In this document: positions 48,501 through 61,140 of the stretch, piece after piece
How positions within the stretch are numbered: position 1 is the stretch's first letter
Layout: each line of letters opens with the position of its first letter
DNA from: Micropterus salmoides
Lineage: Eukaryota > Chordata > Actinopteri > Centrarchiformes > Centrarchidae
Direction of reading: 5' to 3'
DNA: 64,000 nucleotides
NCBI RefSeq assembly: GCF_014851395.1
Contig: NW_024044459.1
Location: 434,001 to 498,000, forward strand
Made by a program: the position numbers and the translations under genes
The notes under the pieces: model-generated
The model's input: only the letters and a program-made list of their open reading frames with translations
The model's database searches: none
What the model was told of the DNA's origin: nothing

Positions 48501-49306
48501 AGTCCATTTGACAGTTATATGTTGCTTGCCATGACACCTCATTTATCCTCTGCAGTCATAATTCCCTTTTACACCGCCTTCCCTTATGCAGGTTCTCCCC
48601 TCCCCCACCTCTTTCCACTGGCATCCCTCCATCTCTCTGATCCCTCCATTCCTGTCATGTCAGATCTTAGTGGCCGCCACGGGTCAATGCCTCACTTTCT
48701 AAAGAGACTCCACCATTCATGGGCAGCAGAGTGGGATTTTACATCTCATGGCAGAGTTTTCCTCTCCATTTGTTATAATGTCAGGTCACTGCACTGCTCA
48801 GCTAGCAGAGAGAGAAAGATAATGGCTTCAGCACACTCCCTCCCGATTTATTACACACTCACTGACTATGACCTTGTATGAGCTTGGGATGCATTCAGAT
48901 TTTTTGTCAGCCTTTACTACTTTGACTTGCCAGTTAGCTGGCTAGCTACCTGTGATGCAATCCTAGTTGCTTTCTGAAATCAAAGCTTGGCACAGTAGTG
49001 ATTTTCAGACAGTCTGCCCATGTAGACTTGCATAAAATAGAAGAGGGTACTGTATATTTGGCTGTAACAAAATCAATAAGCTCAATTATACAACCCTGCT
49101 TTGTTATAAACAAGGTTCCTACACACCCTGGATGATTTGTCAAAGCAGGAATGCTGTAATACTGTTTCCCAACCAAGGAAAAGTACTGGTAAAACTATAA
49201 GTAAAAAAAGTATATATTGACCTCAACATTTTTATTGTGCAATGATTTTCCCATAACATATTGCTAGATGCATCATCATAGGAATCACAATCCTCACATC
49301 CGTTCA
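48501..49306. other. Non-coding, nothing recognised
   Basis: No exon or repeat with clear boundaries was seen directly right of the gap. Confidence 0.35.
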
Positions 49307-49525
49307 TCTATCCATACATCCATTTTCTGATGCTTATCCTGGTCTAGATTGTGATATTAGCAAGGCTGCATAAGGTTTCCAAGACATCCCTTTCCTCAAC
49401 CGCATCATCCAGCTCCCCCTGGGGTATCCTGAGGTGTCCCCAGACCAGATAGGTATATTATATCTACAGCATGTTCTGGATATTGCCCCGGGGCCTCCTC
49501 TCAGTTGGATGCAGATTGAATGGTA
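49307..49525 (+). repeat. RTE-type LINE 3' tail, degraded
   Basis: Contains CATCCATTTTCTGATGCTTA, CATCATCCAGCTCCCCCTGG, CTGAGGTGTCCCCAGACCAG and CCCCGGGGCCTCCTCTCAG, a worn copy of the text found at the 3' end of fish RTE-like LINEs. Confidence 0.55.
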
Positions 49526-50906
49526 AATCAAGAACTTCACCATCAGGGTAAGCTAAATACAAGTTGAAATTGGGTGAAAGTGTTGTTTCTCCTGGACTAT
49601 GGTAATGTTATATACATGTATGCTAGCCAATGGATTTTCATTTTGAAATGAAAAAATAAATTAAAATAATTGAAAAACGGCTTATTTCACAATTAACATT
49701 AGTAATAGGGAAACATAAAAGGGAAAACAACCCATTTTCATTTTTTTGTTTTGATATTAAAAGAGGGAATCTCTTTATCGGATTCTTTGATGTGTTCATA
49801 GATGGAAATCTATAAATCTTTAAGTTGCTGCTTGGCTACTTACGTCCTCACACTCCTCTCAAACCCCTCCCGTATCCTTCCAAACTGTGTACACAATGCA
49901 GCGGCTATATCCTTACAAGACATCCTATTTTCTGTTTTTTGTTTTTGTTATAAAACCTGCATATTCATCCAAAAACATTTAGAGTTTTTTGGCTTTGCTG
50001 TAATCTAATACTATTTCAACATATTTTATTTTTTGGATTGTCGAAAAATGCCATAAAGTGTTGTATTTCAATTGAAATAAAGGACGTCGATTACCATGTA
50101 AGTTACCATTGGCTGTTAAGCTTTTTCTCTCATATGCCATAACTTGTTAATATGCAAAGGTTTTGAACTGTCAAAAATAAATGAAGCCCATATAGCTATT
50201 GTACTAGTCTTGTCAAATGATTAAAGTGAGGATATTGTTAGAATGTGTAGGCTAATGTTAAATGATCAGTTTGCTTATTTTAGTCTTAGTTTGTTATTTT
50301 TGGCCAGTGTATTGAAAAATGGGTTGTTTTCTGTTTTTTGTTTCCCTATTTCCTAATGGTAACTGGTAAATGTTTTTCGTTTTCTTTATTCTTTTTCATA
50401 TCAAAACAAAAATCTGTTGGTCACCAAGTACACGGACCCATCCCTTATCCGTGTCTAGAAGCACTGGATACGGTCTGCCATGGAACACTGAGGTTTATTA
50501 CAAATTTTTAAGCACACACTTTGTATGCTCGGGTTTGATGGTCGGCCTAATCCACCTGTAGACTTAACCATTGGCACATTTTTCCATCTTACCATTGGAT
50601 CTACATCCCCCAGAAAAGTATGGGAAGATATTGTCTTTGTTAATATTATCATGATACACATCGAGCTAGGTCACTTACAGCAATGTTGGCATAGCCAACG
50701 TGATGCTGACAAAATAACATCACCTAGTCAGCAATTAGCACAGTTACTGCATTTGTGAACTATGCTAGCTACAATAACAGTGTCAAAAAGCTTCTGCTGC
50801 GCTATTTGGCAGTGACTGCTTGAGTGATCACCAGCAGTAGGTGTCAGTCTCACTTATTGATAGCGTTAACAATTATATTATTATCATTTTCCTTAATTGA
50901 AGAAAT
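49526..50906. repeat. AT-rich DNA with an inverted repeat pair
   Basis: AATAGGGAAAC and GAAAACAACCCATTTT occur at 49707-49741, and in reverse complement at 50320-50357 (AAAATGGGTTGTTTTC, GTTTCCCTATT); both arms are flanked by a TTTTGTTTTGATAT word or its complement (49747 and 50399). It could be an old non-autonomous DNA transposon of about 700 bp. No coding sequence. Confidence 0.4.
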
Positions 50907-50908
50907 TG

Positions 50909-50946
<38 letters not shown>
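50907..50946. repeat. (ATC)n microsatellite
   Basis: About 13 ATC units at the outer edge of L2-like copy B. Confidence 0.95.
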
Positions 50947-50959
50947 GTCACATGACACA

Positions 50960-52620
50960 CACCCTACCTACCACAGAGGCAAGGAAAAACTTCCTTTAAG
51001 AGGCAGAAACCTCGAGCAGAACCATGGGATGAGGTTACATACAGAGGGAGAGAAAGTAGAGGAGAGAGGAGCTCAGTGTATAATGGGAAGTCCCCTGGCA
51101 GTCTAGGCCTATAGCAGCATAACTAAGGGATGGTTCAGGACTCACCTGAGCCAGCCCTAACTATAAGCTTTATCAAAGAGGAAAGTCTTAAGCCTACTCT
51201 TAAATGTGGAGATGGTGTCTGCCTCCTGAACCCAAACTGGAACCTGGTTCCACAGGAGAGGAGCTTGATAGCTGAACGCTCTGGCTCCTAGTCTACTTTT
51301 GGAGACTCTAGGAACCACAAGTATTCTGGGAGCGCAGTGCTCTGGTGGGGTAGTAAGGTACTGACCATTAAGTGCTTTGTAGGTGAGAAGAAGGATTTTA
51401 AATTCTATTCTGGATTTTACTGTCAATGCAGAGAAGCTAAAACAGGAGAAATATGATCTCTTTTCCTGGTTCCTGTCAGAACACGTGCTGCAGCATTTTG
51501 GATCATCTGAAGAGTCTTGATGGACTTTTTCGAGCAGCCTGATAATAAGGAATTGCAGTAATCCAGCCTAGAAGTAACAAATGCATGGACTAGTTTTTCT
51601 GCATAATTTTTAGACAGGATGTTCCTGATTTTCGCAATATTACGTAGGTGAAAAAAGGCGGTCCTTGAATTTTGTTTAATGTGAGAGTTGAACGACATGT
51701 CCTGATCAAAGATAACTCCAAGATTCCTCACAGTGGTGCTGGAGGTCAGGGCGATGCCATCCAGGTAAACTATATCTTTAGATAATGCGTCACGGAGGTG
51801 CTTGGGCCCCAGAACAATAACTTCAGTTTTATCTGAGTTTAACATTAGAAAGTTACAGGTCACCCAGGTTTTAACATCCTGAAGGAACTTGAAGTTTAGC
51901 TAACTGATGAGTTTCATCTGGCTTGATCGATAGATATAAGTGAGTATCATCTGCATAACAATGAAAGTTTACGGTACGTTTCCTGATAATATTGCCTAAA
52001 GGAAGCATATATAAAGTGAAGAGGATTGGATAGATGAAGAAATTATTTAGAATAGTTGGTAAAGATTGAGGGAAGCAAAACAGTCTAAACATATATCTGG
52101 TTCTACAGCTGTTTCTAAGGTTCCTGAGTTTGGAGATAATTCAGTGCCAGTTGAGGGCAGGTCTTAGTGAATTTTGTTTCTAATAGTTAGAATTTTATCA
52201 TTAAAGAAGCTCATGAAGTCGTAACTACTGAGAGCTATGGGAATACTTGGCTCAATAGAGCTGTGACTCTCTGTCAGCCTGGCTTCAGTGCTGAAAAGAA
52301 ACCTGGGGTTGTTCCTATTTTCCTCTATTAATGACGAGTAGTACGCTGCTCTGGCATTACGGAGGGCCTTCCTATAAGTTTTAAGACTATCTTGCCAGTT
52401 TGTTTCCACGATATTTGCTTTAATTTGCGAGTTTCAGTATTATACCATTGAGCTAACCGTCTTTGTTTTATTATTTCGAGTGTCATTCGCAGCGAGCCTG
52501 CAGCACTATCAACAAGATGATTAATTTGGAAGGGACTGAAATTAGCATAGGAGTCCTCCGTTACTTTGTGACTTGATACAAATACAAAGTCAAATTCATA
52601 TAGATTTACCGGTGTAACTG
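50960..52620 (-). pseudogene. L2-like LINE copy B, internally deleted
   Basis: The same family and strand as the copy at 33525-36420. Right to left it has HKVTEDSYANFSPFQINHL, a region with SLIEENRNNPRFLFSTEARL, then the YADDTHLYLSIKPDETHQL box at about 51940, TSRLDYCNSLLSGC, RVLTGTRKRDHISPVLASLH and SYQAPLLWNQVPVWVQEADT. A deletion at about 52030 removes some 600 bp compared with copy A, including the RT palm aspartate box and GAPQG-type block. The 3' UTR is shortened and starts near 51160. Frames are broken in several places. Confidence 0.8.
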
Positions 52621-52624
52621 GCAT

Positions 52625-54582
52625 GGTAGAAGTGCTTGTGAATGTGTCCGTTCCTGATTATTTATCTTCCTTTGAATCCAAGTTGTTAATCCTGTCACGT
52701 GAAGTCCTCCGTCTGCTAACTTATATTGTACTTATATTGTATTTGATATTATTGGATAATTTTTATACAAGTAATATTCTGTTTGAAATAAATAAACTGT
52801 TTAATAGCCTATTTCAGTTTTGTGCAAGACGAATTAAAGGCCTGTTTCAAACAAAAGCAGGGTCAATTCAGTGATTTTAGCAAATAAAAGCCCGGGCTAT
52901 TAATCAAAGTTTTACGGTAAGTTATATCAGCCCCATAGGAGCGTTGGACCACACGGGCATTTTCCCAGTATGCCAGATTATCAATCCACCCCTGAAAGAA
53001 AATATCGGAGGAAGGGAGGAAGAGAAAAAGACAGAGTGACGGAGCAAGAGACCAGACAATAGTAAATATCAGACTTGCTTTTGGTCATTGGTGTGAGTTA
53101 AAAGAGCTAAAAGGATGCAGGACAAGTGGCAAGCTGGCCTTCTTTCTGTTGGACTAGTCAGTAGTAACTTATTAGTAGCAACTTATTAACTGGCTTGCTT
53201 TCTTGTGTTGTGCTTGCTTGATGTTCGCCTGTGTCGGCAGAGTTTTTGACTTGAGCAAAAGCAGCCACAGACAGAGGTTTAGCCACTAAGTGACAAAGTA
53301 TTACAGTTGGCTGTCACTGTCCTGGTACAAAAGTTGAAATGTGTATTAAGTGTTTTGGGTTGTATTAGTACATTGTGGATGTGAGATAAACTGTTATGGT
53401 GAGCTGCATGTCGGTAAAGAGAACAATATGAGCACTTTTGCTTCAGAAAATTCCACCTTGTAAAGACTTCACACTGTGAAAAATGGTTGCTTTGTGTTGT
53501 ACATTTTCTCTTTTCTGCTCCATCATTGCATTCTATTGAAGCGCTCACTGATGAAAAGGAACAGGCCGCCATTGAAGAAAGGAGCGCCTCTCCCTAATTT
53601 GAATCATTTCTCATTATGAGACTAGCAGGTGGTATATGGAGAATATTGCTATTTGATAAAGGTTCATTTCACCAATATAGTGTTGCAAATAAGTGCATCT
53701 CCACATGAGCTTGGCTTTATTCTCTTGTGTGAACACATGGAGGTTGTACAAATTATGCTCACTTTTATTTGGGTGTACAGATCACCGTTTTGTTATGTAG
53801 TCTTTCACAGACAGAAGACAGTGTGTTCAAATTTACTACCACATTTTTTATTTGCTTCTGCTTGCTAATTCTGCTTACAATATGAAATTCTCAACTTTTA
53901 AGATTTAAGAGACCTGGATGAGCAACACATGACATATGACAGTTCATTCCTGCAAATAATATTTACTTTTTCTAGTGTGATAGAAAAAGTAAATAGTGTG
54001 ATAACACTCCAACCATAGCTTTTTAAAATTATACTGCCATCAATGAGCTGTACGAAAGTGGGGAGCAGGGTTGAAAGTTGATGTTTTTAAAAAATAGCAA
54101 GACCTTCCTGAGCATTTATTTGCACTTTTTGTTTAAACACCCTGCTTTAAAACTCAGTTTTTTGTTCTATGATTGCTTCTGTACTGATATCACATTGATA
54201 GGGGTTGATGAAGTTACCATGTTAAGGAGCCAGACACAGATGTGCTGGGTGGGATATCACTTTACCCCAGCATGGCCCGACAATAGATTGCGGCCAAGGC
54301 TTACAAGACCTTGGGGAGCAGTGGTGGCCTATGCCACTTTACTGCCTCAAAGGAGTCCTGTACCTGACACCAAATGTCATAGCAGGACTGGGGAGAAGAT
54401 TTTTTGGATCCACTTCAAAGTTCACAGGTCAGAGCAGGTTGCAAGACATCTAACATTTTCTTACAGTATAAAAAAAAATGTATGGTTTGAGGATCAAATA
54501 CTAGTTGTAATATTTTATCTTACTTTTGCCCTCTGCTTCTGCCTAGTTGGTAGTTGCTCCGTTTCTCTCTCTCTCTTCCTGT
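52625..54582. other. Non-coding, nothing recognised
   Basis: About 2 kb of AT-rich sequence. A 171-codon plus-strand frame at 54078-54593 has no recognisable family features and no clear codon bias, so it is left unassigned. Confidence 0.35.
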
Positions 54583-55054
54583 TCATGCTCTGATTAAAGG
54601 AGTGGAGTGAGGTATGCAGGAGTCGGGACACGAGGTGCAGCCATCATCAATCTGCTCCGCTTTTAATGCCTGGTTCCTGCCTCAACACACTGCCAGATCA
54701 TAGACTCAGCTAACTAGTCAGTCACGCTCCAGCCAAGCTCTGTCTGCTTAGCGAATTGTTGAAGTTTTGCTAATTATTGTGCCCTACGTAAGTCTCCTTC
54801 TCTGCTCCTGTTCGCTGTGGACTGATTTGTGCGATTGGAATTAACTTCCTGGATCTCTGGTCGCTCTCTGCCTGTCTCCGCTACCTGCTTCCGTGCCTGA
54901 CGCCTCTGCCGAGGCTCAAACCCAGACATTCCCAGGATCCATTGGACTCTGCTCCTTTTGACTAAGTACTGTGTTATTAAATCCGTCTTAACTCAAGTAC
55001 CTGACTCTTTGTACTGTCCTGCAATTGAGTTCTCACTACAGTCTAGCTGTAACA
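54583..55054 (+). repeat. Candidate solo LTR
   Basis: Ends GTCTAGCTGTAACA after an R-U5-like stretch (ATTAAATCCGTCTTAACTC, then CTGACTCTTTGTACTGTCCT). The 5' edge is not certain. The run of CTGCC/CTGCTTCC words before the ATTAAA is typical of fish gypsy LTRs. No internal region or partner LTR is nearby. Confidence 0.4.
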
Positions 55055-55399
55055 ATGTTTGGGTGAAGGGCCATCTGAACCGCACTTTTGCAGAATATTT
55101 TACATCCAGTAAAGTGACCTCCCTATTAATGTAACATTTACAACAAATGTTCATTTGTGTAGCGTTGTCCCAAATCAGAGGTCTATCTATGTGATCTGTG
55201 TAATGGTGCCAAGTTAAAATGAGTTAGTTAGAATGCAAAGACTGTGTGTCTGTCTGAAGAATAACATTACTAACATGAATTTTTGCAGTGGCTGAGAACA
55301 AAATTTAAATCACGTTAACCAACAACAAACCTCAGTGAAAAACAAAGTGGGACATGTGCACTAATAAAAAGCTACTGTCCAGTGCTTAGCTTAGTAACA

Positions 55400-56827
55400 T
55401 TACACAACCACAGATCCAGACTCCACAGCTCCAGAGCCAGAAACACCTGCAGGAAGTGATAGGAGAGAGGAGAGAGACGAGAAAGCACAAGACTACCGGA
55501 AAGGGGAGAAGTTGTGTTAGTAACATGCAATAATGGGATGAGGTTGCGCAGAGAGGGAGAGAAAGTAGAGGAGAGAGGAGCTCAGTGCATCATGGGAAGT
55601 CCTCCGGCAGTATTATAACCTGAGCCAGCCCTAACTGTAAGCTTTATAAAAGAGGAAAGTCTTAAGGGTTAGGATCTTGATAGCTGAAGGCTCTGACTCC
55701 CATTCGACTTTTTGGTGACTTTAGGGACCACAAGTAACCCTGCATTCTGTTGGGGTAGCAAGGCAAGGCAAGTTTATCTGTATAGAACATTTCAACAGCA
55801 AGGTAATTCAAAGTGCTTTACATAAAACATACAAGCAACAGGGAAATATAAAAATGTTTTCCAAGAGTTAAATAGAAAATAAAAGCAGGCAGGTCTCTCA
55901 CCTTTGCTTATTTTACTCCTTTGATTCCCTATCTCCCACTCTATCCTTTTTTTTTAACACTTTGGGACTCTAACCCTTATTCCTTAGATACAGTCGTCAC
56001 TGTAAATCCAGATAGTCCATGCTACAAACTTTGGTAAAGGTGTTTGAAAGCGGGCCCCTGTCAGCAACTTAATTAGGGACTCTAACCCTAAGGGGACTCT
56101 AGCCCTTCCTTAGATACAGTCATCACTGTAAATCCAGAACATCCACACTACAAAGTCTGGTAAAAGTGGTTGACAGCGGGCCCTGTCAACAAGTTAACAG
56201 CGGGGAAAACACGGACTCTAACCCTTGTAATTCTACTCGGCCCTGTTAACTGAGGATCAGCCGTGTGAGATGGTACAATCAAAAGAGCACTCTAAGCTTT
56301 TTAAACAGTGTTCACTGAAAATCTACAAACAAAGAAAAAGAAAACAGGACAGTTAAAGTTACAGTGCAGTGAAAGTTATCAATCCACAGCTTTAAATTTG
56401 ATTTAGTCAAAGGCTTCAGTCTTGATTTAAAAGAACTGAGAGTTTCAGCAGACCTGCAGTTTTCTAGGAGTTTGTTCCAGATATATGGAGCATAAAAACT
56501 GAACGCAGCTTCTCCATGTTTAGTTTTGACTCTGGGGACAGAAAGCAGACCTGGTCCCAGACCACCCGAGAGTCTGGATGGTTCATAATGAAGCAGAAGA
56601 TCAGAAATGTATTTTTGCCCTAAACCATTCAGTGATTTAGTGCAAGGTACTATGAGCTCTTTAAGATAAGATGGTGCCTGACTATTAAGAGCTTTGTAGG
56701 TGAGAAGAAGGAGTTTAAATTCTTTTCTGGATTTTACAGCGAGCCAATGCAGTGAAGCTAAAACAGGAAAAATATGATGAGGGTGTGGTTTCTGAACACT
56801 GAGAGAAGTGACATTTAGAAATGTCAA
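55400..56827 (-). pseudogene. L2-like LINE debris, two lineages joined
   Basis: The right part (56827-56645) reads IFPVLASLHWLAVKSRKEFK and ALNSQAPSYLKELIVPC like the A/B copies. Then it switches to a second L2 lineage, TKSLNGLGQKYISDLLLHYE, GLLSVPRVKTKHGEAAFSFY and IWNKLLENCRSAETLSSF, ending with that lineage's own tail GTGCTTTACATAAAACA in complement (about 55780-55830). Further left, 55400-55740, is 3' UTR of the first lineage. The join is consistent with insertion, recombination or gene-conversion-like exchange. Confidence 0.7.
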
Positions 56828-57959
56828 TGTTAGTATTGGCTTTGATTTTTTCCATTACAAGTGATTTCAATGTAATGATGTCACAGAGAGTTCTGTATAC
56901 ATATTAATTATTCAGGATAAGATATGTCATTGCAGGAGAATGGCAGATTTAACCCATTTTTCATTCAACGCTAGCATACATTGTCAGTCAGGACATTGTC
57001 AGTTAAAGTAACACAGGCTTTTCTGTTCTCACTGTAATGTTCTGACTTGCTCTCATCAATGTTTCCCTGTTCATTCTCTGATTTTGTTCCTATTCTGATA
57101 GAACCCTTGGCCTTTAGCTGCTGATGAAGATGTCTTGAACTCCCGCACAGGATCTTGTCAGTTTGATGTTCCTCCTTTTACCTCTTACATGCTTAGTATC
57201 TTGCAACAATTATCAAACACACAAGCAGACTCATTTGTTTAGAGTACTCTGTTGGACAGATATGTTGTACTCAGACTTTATAATGTGGGTGAGTTTTTGA
57301 GATAAGCAGACTGTAGCGTGAGGAACATTTAATCAGAAAGTCATTGTCACTCATTTAGCTCAAGATCAGCCACAAGTGTTTGATGATAATCTTCAGTCAG
57401 TTGTCTGGTATAAAACATGAGGCCATGGATAGAGTGCTCAAGCAATTCAAAGTGACGTGAGTGTTTGACCCAGATCTTAGCCATACAATACAGGAGACGT
57501 GGAGCTAATTGAATACACAACTAATGAGGGCCCACAAATCAAACGCAGGTGCTCTCTTGGATCTTCTTTGTAGAAAACCCAGCTCTTATACATTAAAAGA
57601 AATCTTAAGGAAAAAAAAGGAAAAAGGAAGTCTGAGTGTATGGGACACAAAGCTATTCAACCAGCTCATCAGTGATATAGCCTCCTCACAGTGGCTTTGT
57701 TTGCTCTGTAGTGGTTCTTAGGCTGCGGAGAATGAACGTCAATCAGCTGCCTATGAGACTGTGCTGAATATCAATTAGCTGGCTGGTCAATTACCCAGCC
57801 CTTTGACATAAATTGTATATATTTTTGCAGAAAATACATTTGCATTATTATTCAGTGGTCATCTTATATATAAGCATTGATGTAAATAAAAATACAAGAC
57901 TGCCACAGAATCGATGAAAACAGAAGCAGAGAATTTACAGCAGTTTGGACTACATAAAG

Positions 57960-57998
<39 letters not shown>

Positions 57999-58019
57999 TA
58001 AGAACCAGGAAAATATCTC
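56828..58019. other. Non-coding with a (CT)n(TA)n microsatellite
   Basis: AT-rich DNA without gene features, except a CT run followed by a TA run at 57960-57997. The frame at 57509-57721 matches nothing known to me. Confidence 0.4.
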
Positions 58020-58099
58020 ATATTATTTCTGTATCCTCTGCACTGGCTTCACAGTAAAATCTAGAATATGATTTAAAATCCTTCTGTTCAGGGACCATG

Positions 58100-58565
58100 G
58101 CTGTTTCTCAATACCGAATTCGTTAAGTTCTGACTTCTGTACTTCAAAGCTGGGAGTACAAACTCCCAGGAACGGGAATACGCAGTCAGTCATTAAGCAA
58201 TTGGAACAGCAGGCGATTTGATGACGGCCGGACCCGTTAGCAGGCGAGATCTCACATCTCCAAAAACATCATATCACTTTTTTAAATCAGCTCTGTCTTG
58301 AGAAATCAACTGCATATTTGGAGTTTAAACAACTATATTCCCACATAAAAAAAACTCTTAAAACTACTATGTGTGACACGAGAACAGCAGTATTATAAGT
58401 TACAGTTGTGAGTTTTCTAGTCCGACATTTCCACTTTTTGGCTGATGCAGGCTCTATAAAACGGGCGGCGCGAGAACACATACGGGTATGACACTGTACT
58501 TAGATGCGACTGATGATGTTTCACAAGAACACAAATACAGACAAGAACGCAGATTGAGAAACAGC
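58100..58565. mobile_element. Small TIR transposon inside L2
   Basis: GCTGTTTCTCAAT (58100-58112) and its exact reverse complement ATTGAGAAACAGC (58553-58565) bound a 466-bp non-coding insert. The target-site duplication is not clear. Confidence 0.65.
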
Positions 58566-58757
58566 TCATCTTATCTTAAAGAGCTCATAGTACCTTACTA
58601 CCCCACTAGAACACGGTGCTCCCAGAATGCAGGGTTACTAGTAACTCCTTGAGTCTTCAAAAGTAGAATGGGAGTCAGAGCCTTCAGCTATCAAACTCCT
58701 CTCTTGTGGAACCAGGTCCCAATTTGGGTTCTGGAGGCAGACACCATCTCCACATTT

Positions 58758-60698
58758 ACAGTTTTCTTCAATTGCTAACCTGCACTGGTCAAAACTGAAG
58801 TCACACTGTCAAAACTCTTCACACAGTCAGCGAAACAGAAGTGTATGTGGACCAAACTGTAAATCATTTTTCATTGCTTTCACACAAAATGCATTCAATG
58901 ACCACTTTCTCCAAAATCTATGAACTCTTTTCTCATTACTACTTCACCACCTGCAAAACACTGTATATATTCAGCACATTTTTCAAATGCTAACACACTG
59001 TGTTAAAAACACACACCAAACACACCAAAACAACTATTTATATTTGTAAACTATGGCTAAGGTTTAGATGACAATGATTGAAAATGCACAAGGCTGCAAT
59101 TTTTCTTTATGGCATAGATCAGTTTCAACAGAGTTATACATTGCAGGGATTTGGACAGGATTCACAGTTACACTTTTACTGTATGCACTGTAGTTTGTTG
59201 ACAGAGCATGTCACTGTGATGCAGAAAAGAAAAAGACAAGACTATTTTACAGCACTGGATAGCATAACGAAAACAGTTACAATATAAGAAACGGAAACAT
59301 GGAAACACCCCCTCAGGTTGATGTTCCTGTCTATTGGAGGACAATAGATATCTTCATCAATTTACACACATTTACAAAAAAATAGTCTAATAGACATGTA
59401 GAAAAAATTATTTGCACATTATGACATGACTTATGACTTACGCAATGAATTTATGACTAGATGTTTTAGGGCTACTCAACAGAGAACCAGTATACTGTAA
59501 TACATTGTGATCAACATGACATACAGTCAGCAACTGATAATGTAGGAAACAGCAGACAATTGTACATAATCATTTGCATAAATGTGTCGAAGCATTTGCC
59601 ATTTGCAATTTCGATCAATTTGGGAAATTGCTTTTACATATGATGTGCACACGTGACTAGATGATGTGGAGGTTGAACAAGTAGAATTTCAATTCTGATC
59701 TGAGAAATGTACCAAAGTGACTGAGAACAACTGTATTCTATAAGAATTTACTGATTTAAATGAAAAATCTGTCACATTTTGAAGATAAAGTTAATCAAAT
59801 TTACATAATGCTTCCTGTTATTAGTGTTTTGCAGGTCAGTGTGGTATGAGTGACAATGGATGCTTTCTGAGTGAGACTTGTTGACAGTGTTTTGGTTGAA
59901 CGAGTTCATTTTGAGACTTGTATGAAGTGTTTTGGTGGTTTGAGTGACTTTTGCAGGTGAGAATAATTGTTTGGCCAAGATGCATGTTGGTAATGCAGAC
60001 TGTGTGAAGAGTTTTGAAAAAGTGGCTTCAGTTTTGACCATTGCATCTTAGCAATTGAAAAAAACTGTATTCTTACGGTTTCTCTCAGTTGCTTCGGTAC
60101 ATTTCTAAAATCATCCTTACAGTAACATTTGCAAAACTATGTCTATTGGTAAACTATGGCTAAGGTTTGGATGACAATGATTGAAAATGCACAAGGCAGC
60201 ACTTTTTCTGTATAGCATAGATCAATTACAACAGTGCAGACATTGCAAGGGTTTGGATTGGGATAAGATTCACAGTTCCACTTTTACTGTATGCACTGTA
60301 ATTTGTTGACAGAGCATGTCATTATGATTCAGAAAATAACAAAAATGAGACTATTTTACAGCACTTCATAGCATGACGGAAAAAATTTCAAAATTCGAAA
60401 TGGAAACAAGAAAACACCCCCTAAGGTTAACATTTACAAAGAAAGTAAAAGTAAATGCTCCATATTTGTATAGCCCCTTTCTAGTCTTTTCAACCACTCA
60501 AAGCGTTTTTATACTACATCTGGGATTGAACCACCAACCTCCTAATTAACAGACAACCCACTCTACATCCTGAGCCACAGTCACCCTGATATGTAACAGA
60601 CATGTAGAAAAAATGCTTTGGTAATGCAGACTGTGTGAAGAGTTTTGAAAAAGTGGCTTCAGTTTTGACCTTTGCATCTTAGCAATTTAAAAAAACTG
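58758..60698. mobile_element. Mariner/Tc1-like element, TA target, in L2
   Basis: The left end CAGTTTTCTTCAATTGCTAA (58758) and the right end, in complement CAGTTTTTTTAAATTGCTAA, are inverted repeats; the similarity carries on for about 60 bp (GGTCAAAACTGAAG, TCAAAACTCTTC). The element sits between L2 bases ACATTTA and AGAGTAGG with TA on both sides, the Tc1/mariner target. It holds no transposase. It is built from an internal duplication: 59048-59280 and 60150-60400 are about 85% alike by eye, and a further copy of the right end lies at 60005-60068. Confidence 0.75.
60445..60586 (-). repeat. tRNA-like-headed SINE, copy 3
   Basis: The minus-strand head (GGGTGACTGTGGCTCAGGAT with GGTTCAATCCCAG) and tail (AAAGGGGCTATACAAATATG) match the copies at 18624 and 4130; the middle minisatellite-forming segment is deleted. 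It lies within the mariner-like element. Confidence 0.7.
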
Positions 60699-61140
60699 TA
60701 AGAGTAGGCTTAAGACTTTCCTCCTTCATAAAGCTTATAGTTAGGCTGGCTCAGGTGAGTCCTGAACCATCCCTTAGTTATCTCTTCCTCTCCATTTGTA
60801 TGCATTCTTATCTCATGAATGCAACTCGTAGTCTTGTGCTTTCTCGTCCTTCTCCTCTCTCCTTCTGATGCTTTCTGTAGGTGTTTCTCGCTCCGGAGCT
60901 GTTGGGTCTGGATCTGTGGTTGCGGGCTTCCTGCTGCCCCCAATGTCCAGGTGTGTGGCGTCCGTAACACGGCCTTCGTCATGCTGTTGAACCTCCAACA
61001 GGCCAAGCAGTGTTTCCAACAATTAGCCTATAATTTGGATAATTATCAACCCTGACTGACACTTTTTACTAGGCTTATTTAAAAGCATTTCTACAGGAGC
61101 TCCCTCTTTCTCTAATATTACTTTTTAAGGACTAATATTT

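Larger units (their letters stand above)
58020..60960 (+). mobile_element. L2-like LINE copy C, split by two DNA transposons
   Basis: Three collinear pieces of the L2-like C-terminus and 3' UTR: 58020-58095 (HWLxVKSRIEFKILL-type codons), 58566-58757 (SYLKELIVPYYPT and VPIWVLEADTISTF-like text) and 60699-60960 (SRLKTFLLHKAYS-like, then the 3' UTR text TGGCTCAGGTGAGTCCTGAA). The insertions at 58100-58565 and 58758-60698 lie between them. Confidence 0.8.

Noticed and set aside
47801..48881. Open frames of 212-316 codons
   Set aside because: They run through 500 N bases and are not real.
54078..54593. 171-codon plus-strand frame
   Set aside because: No domain or signal recognised and no exon-like edges; the composition fits random AT-rich DNA.
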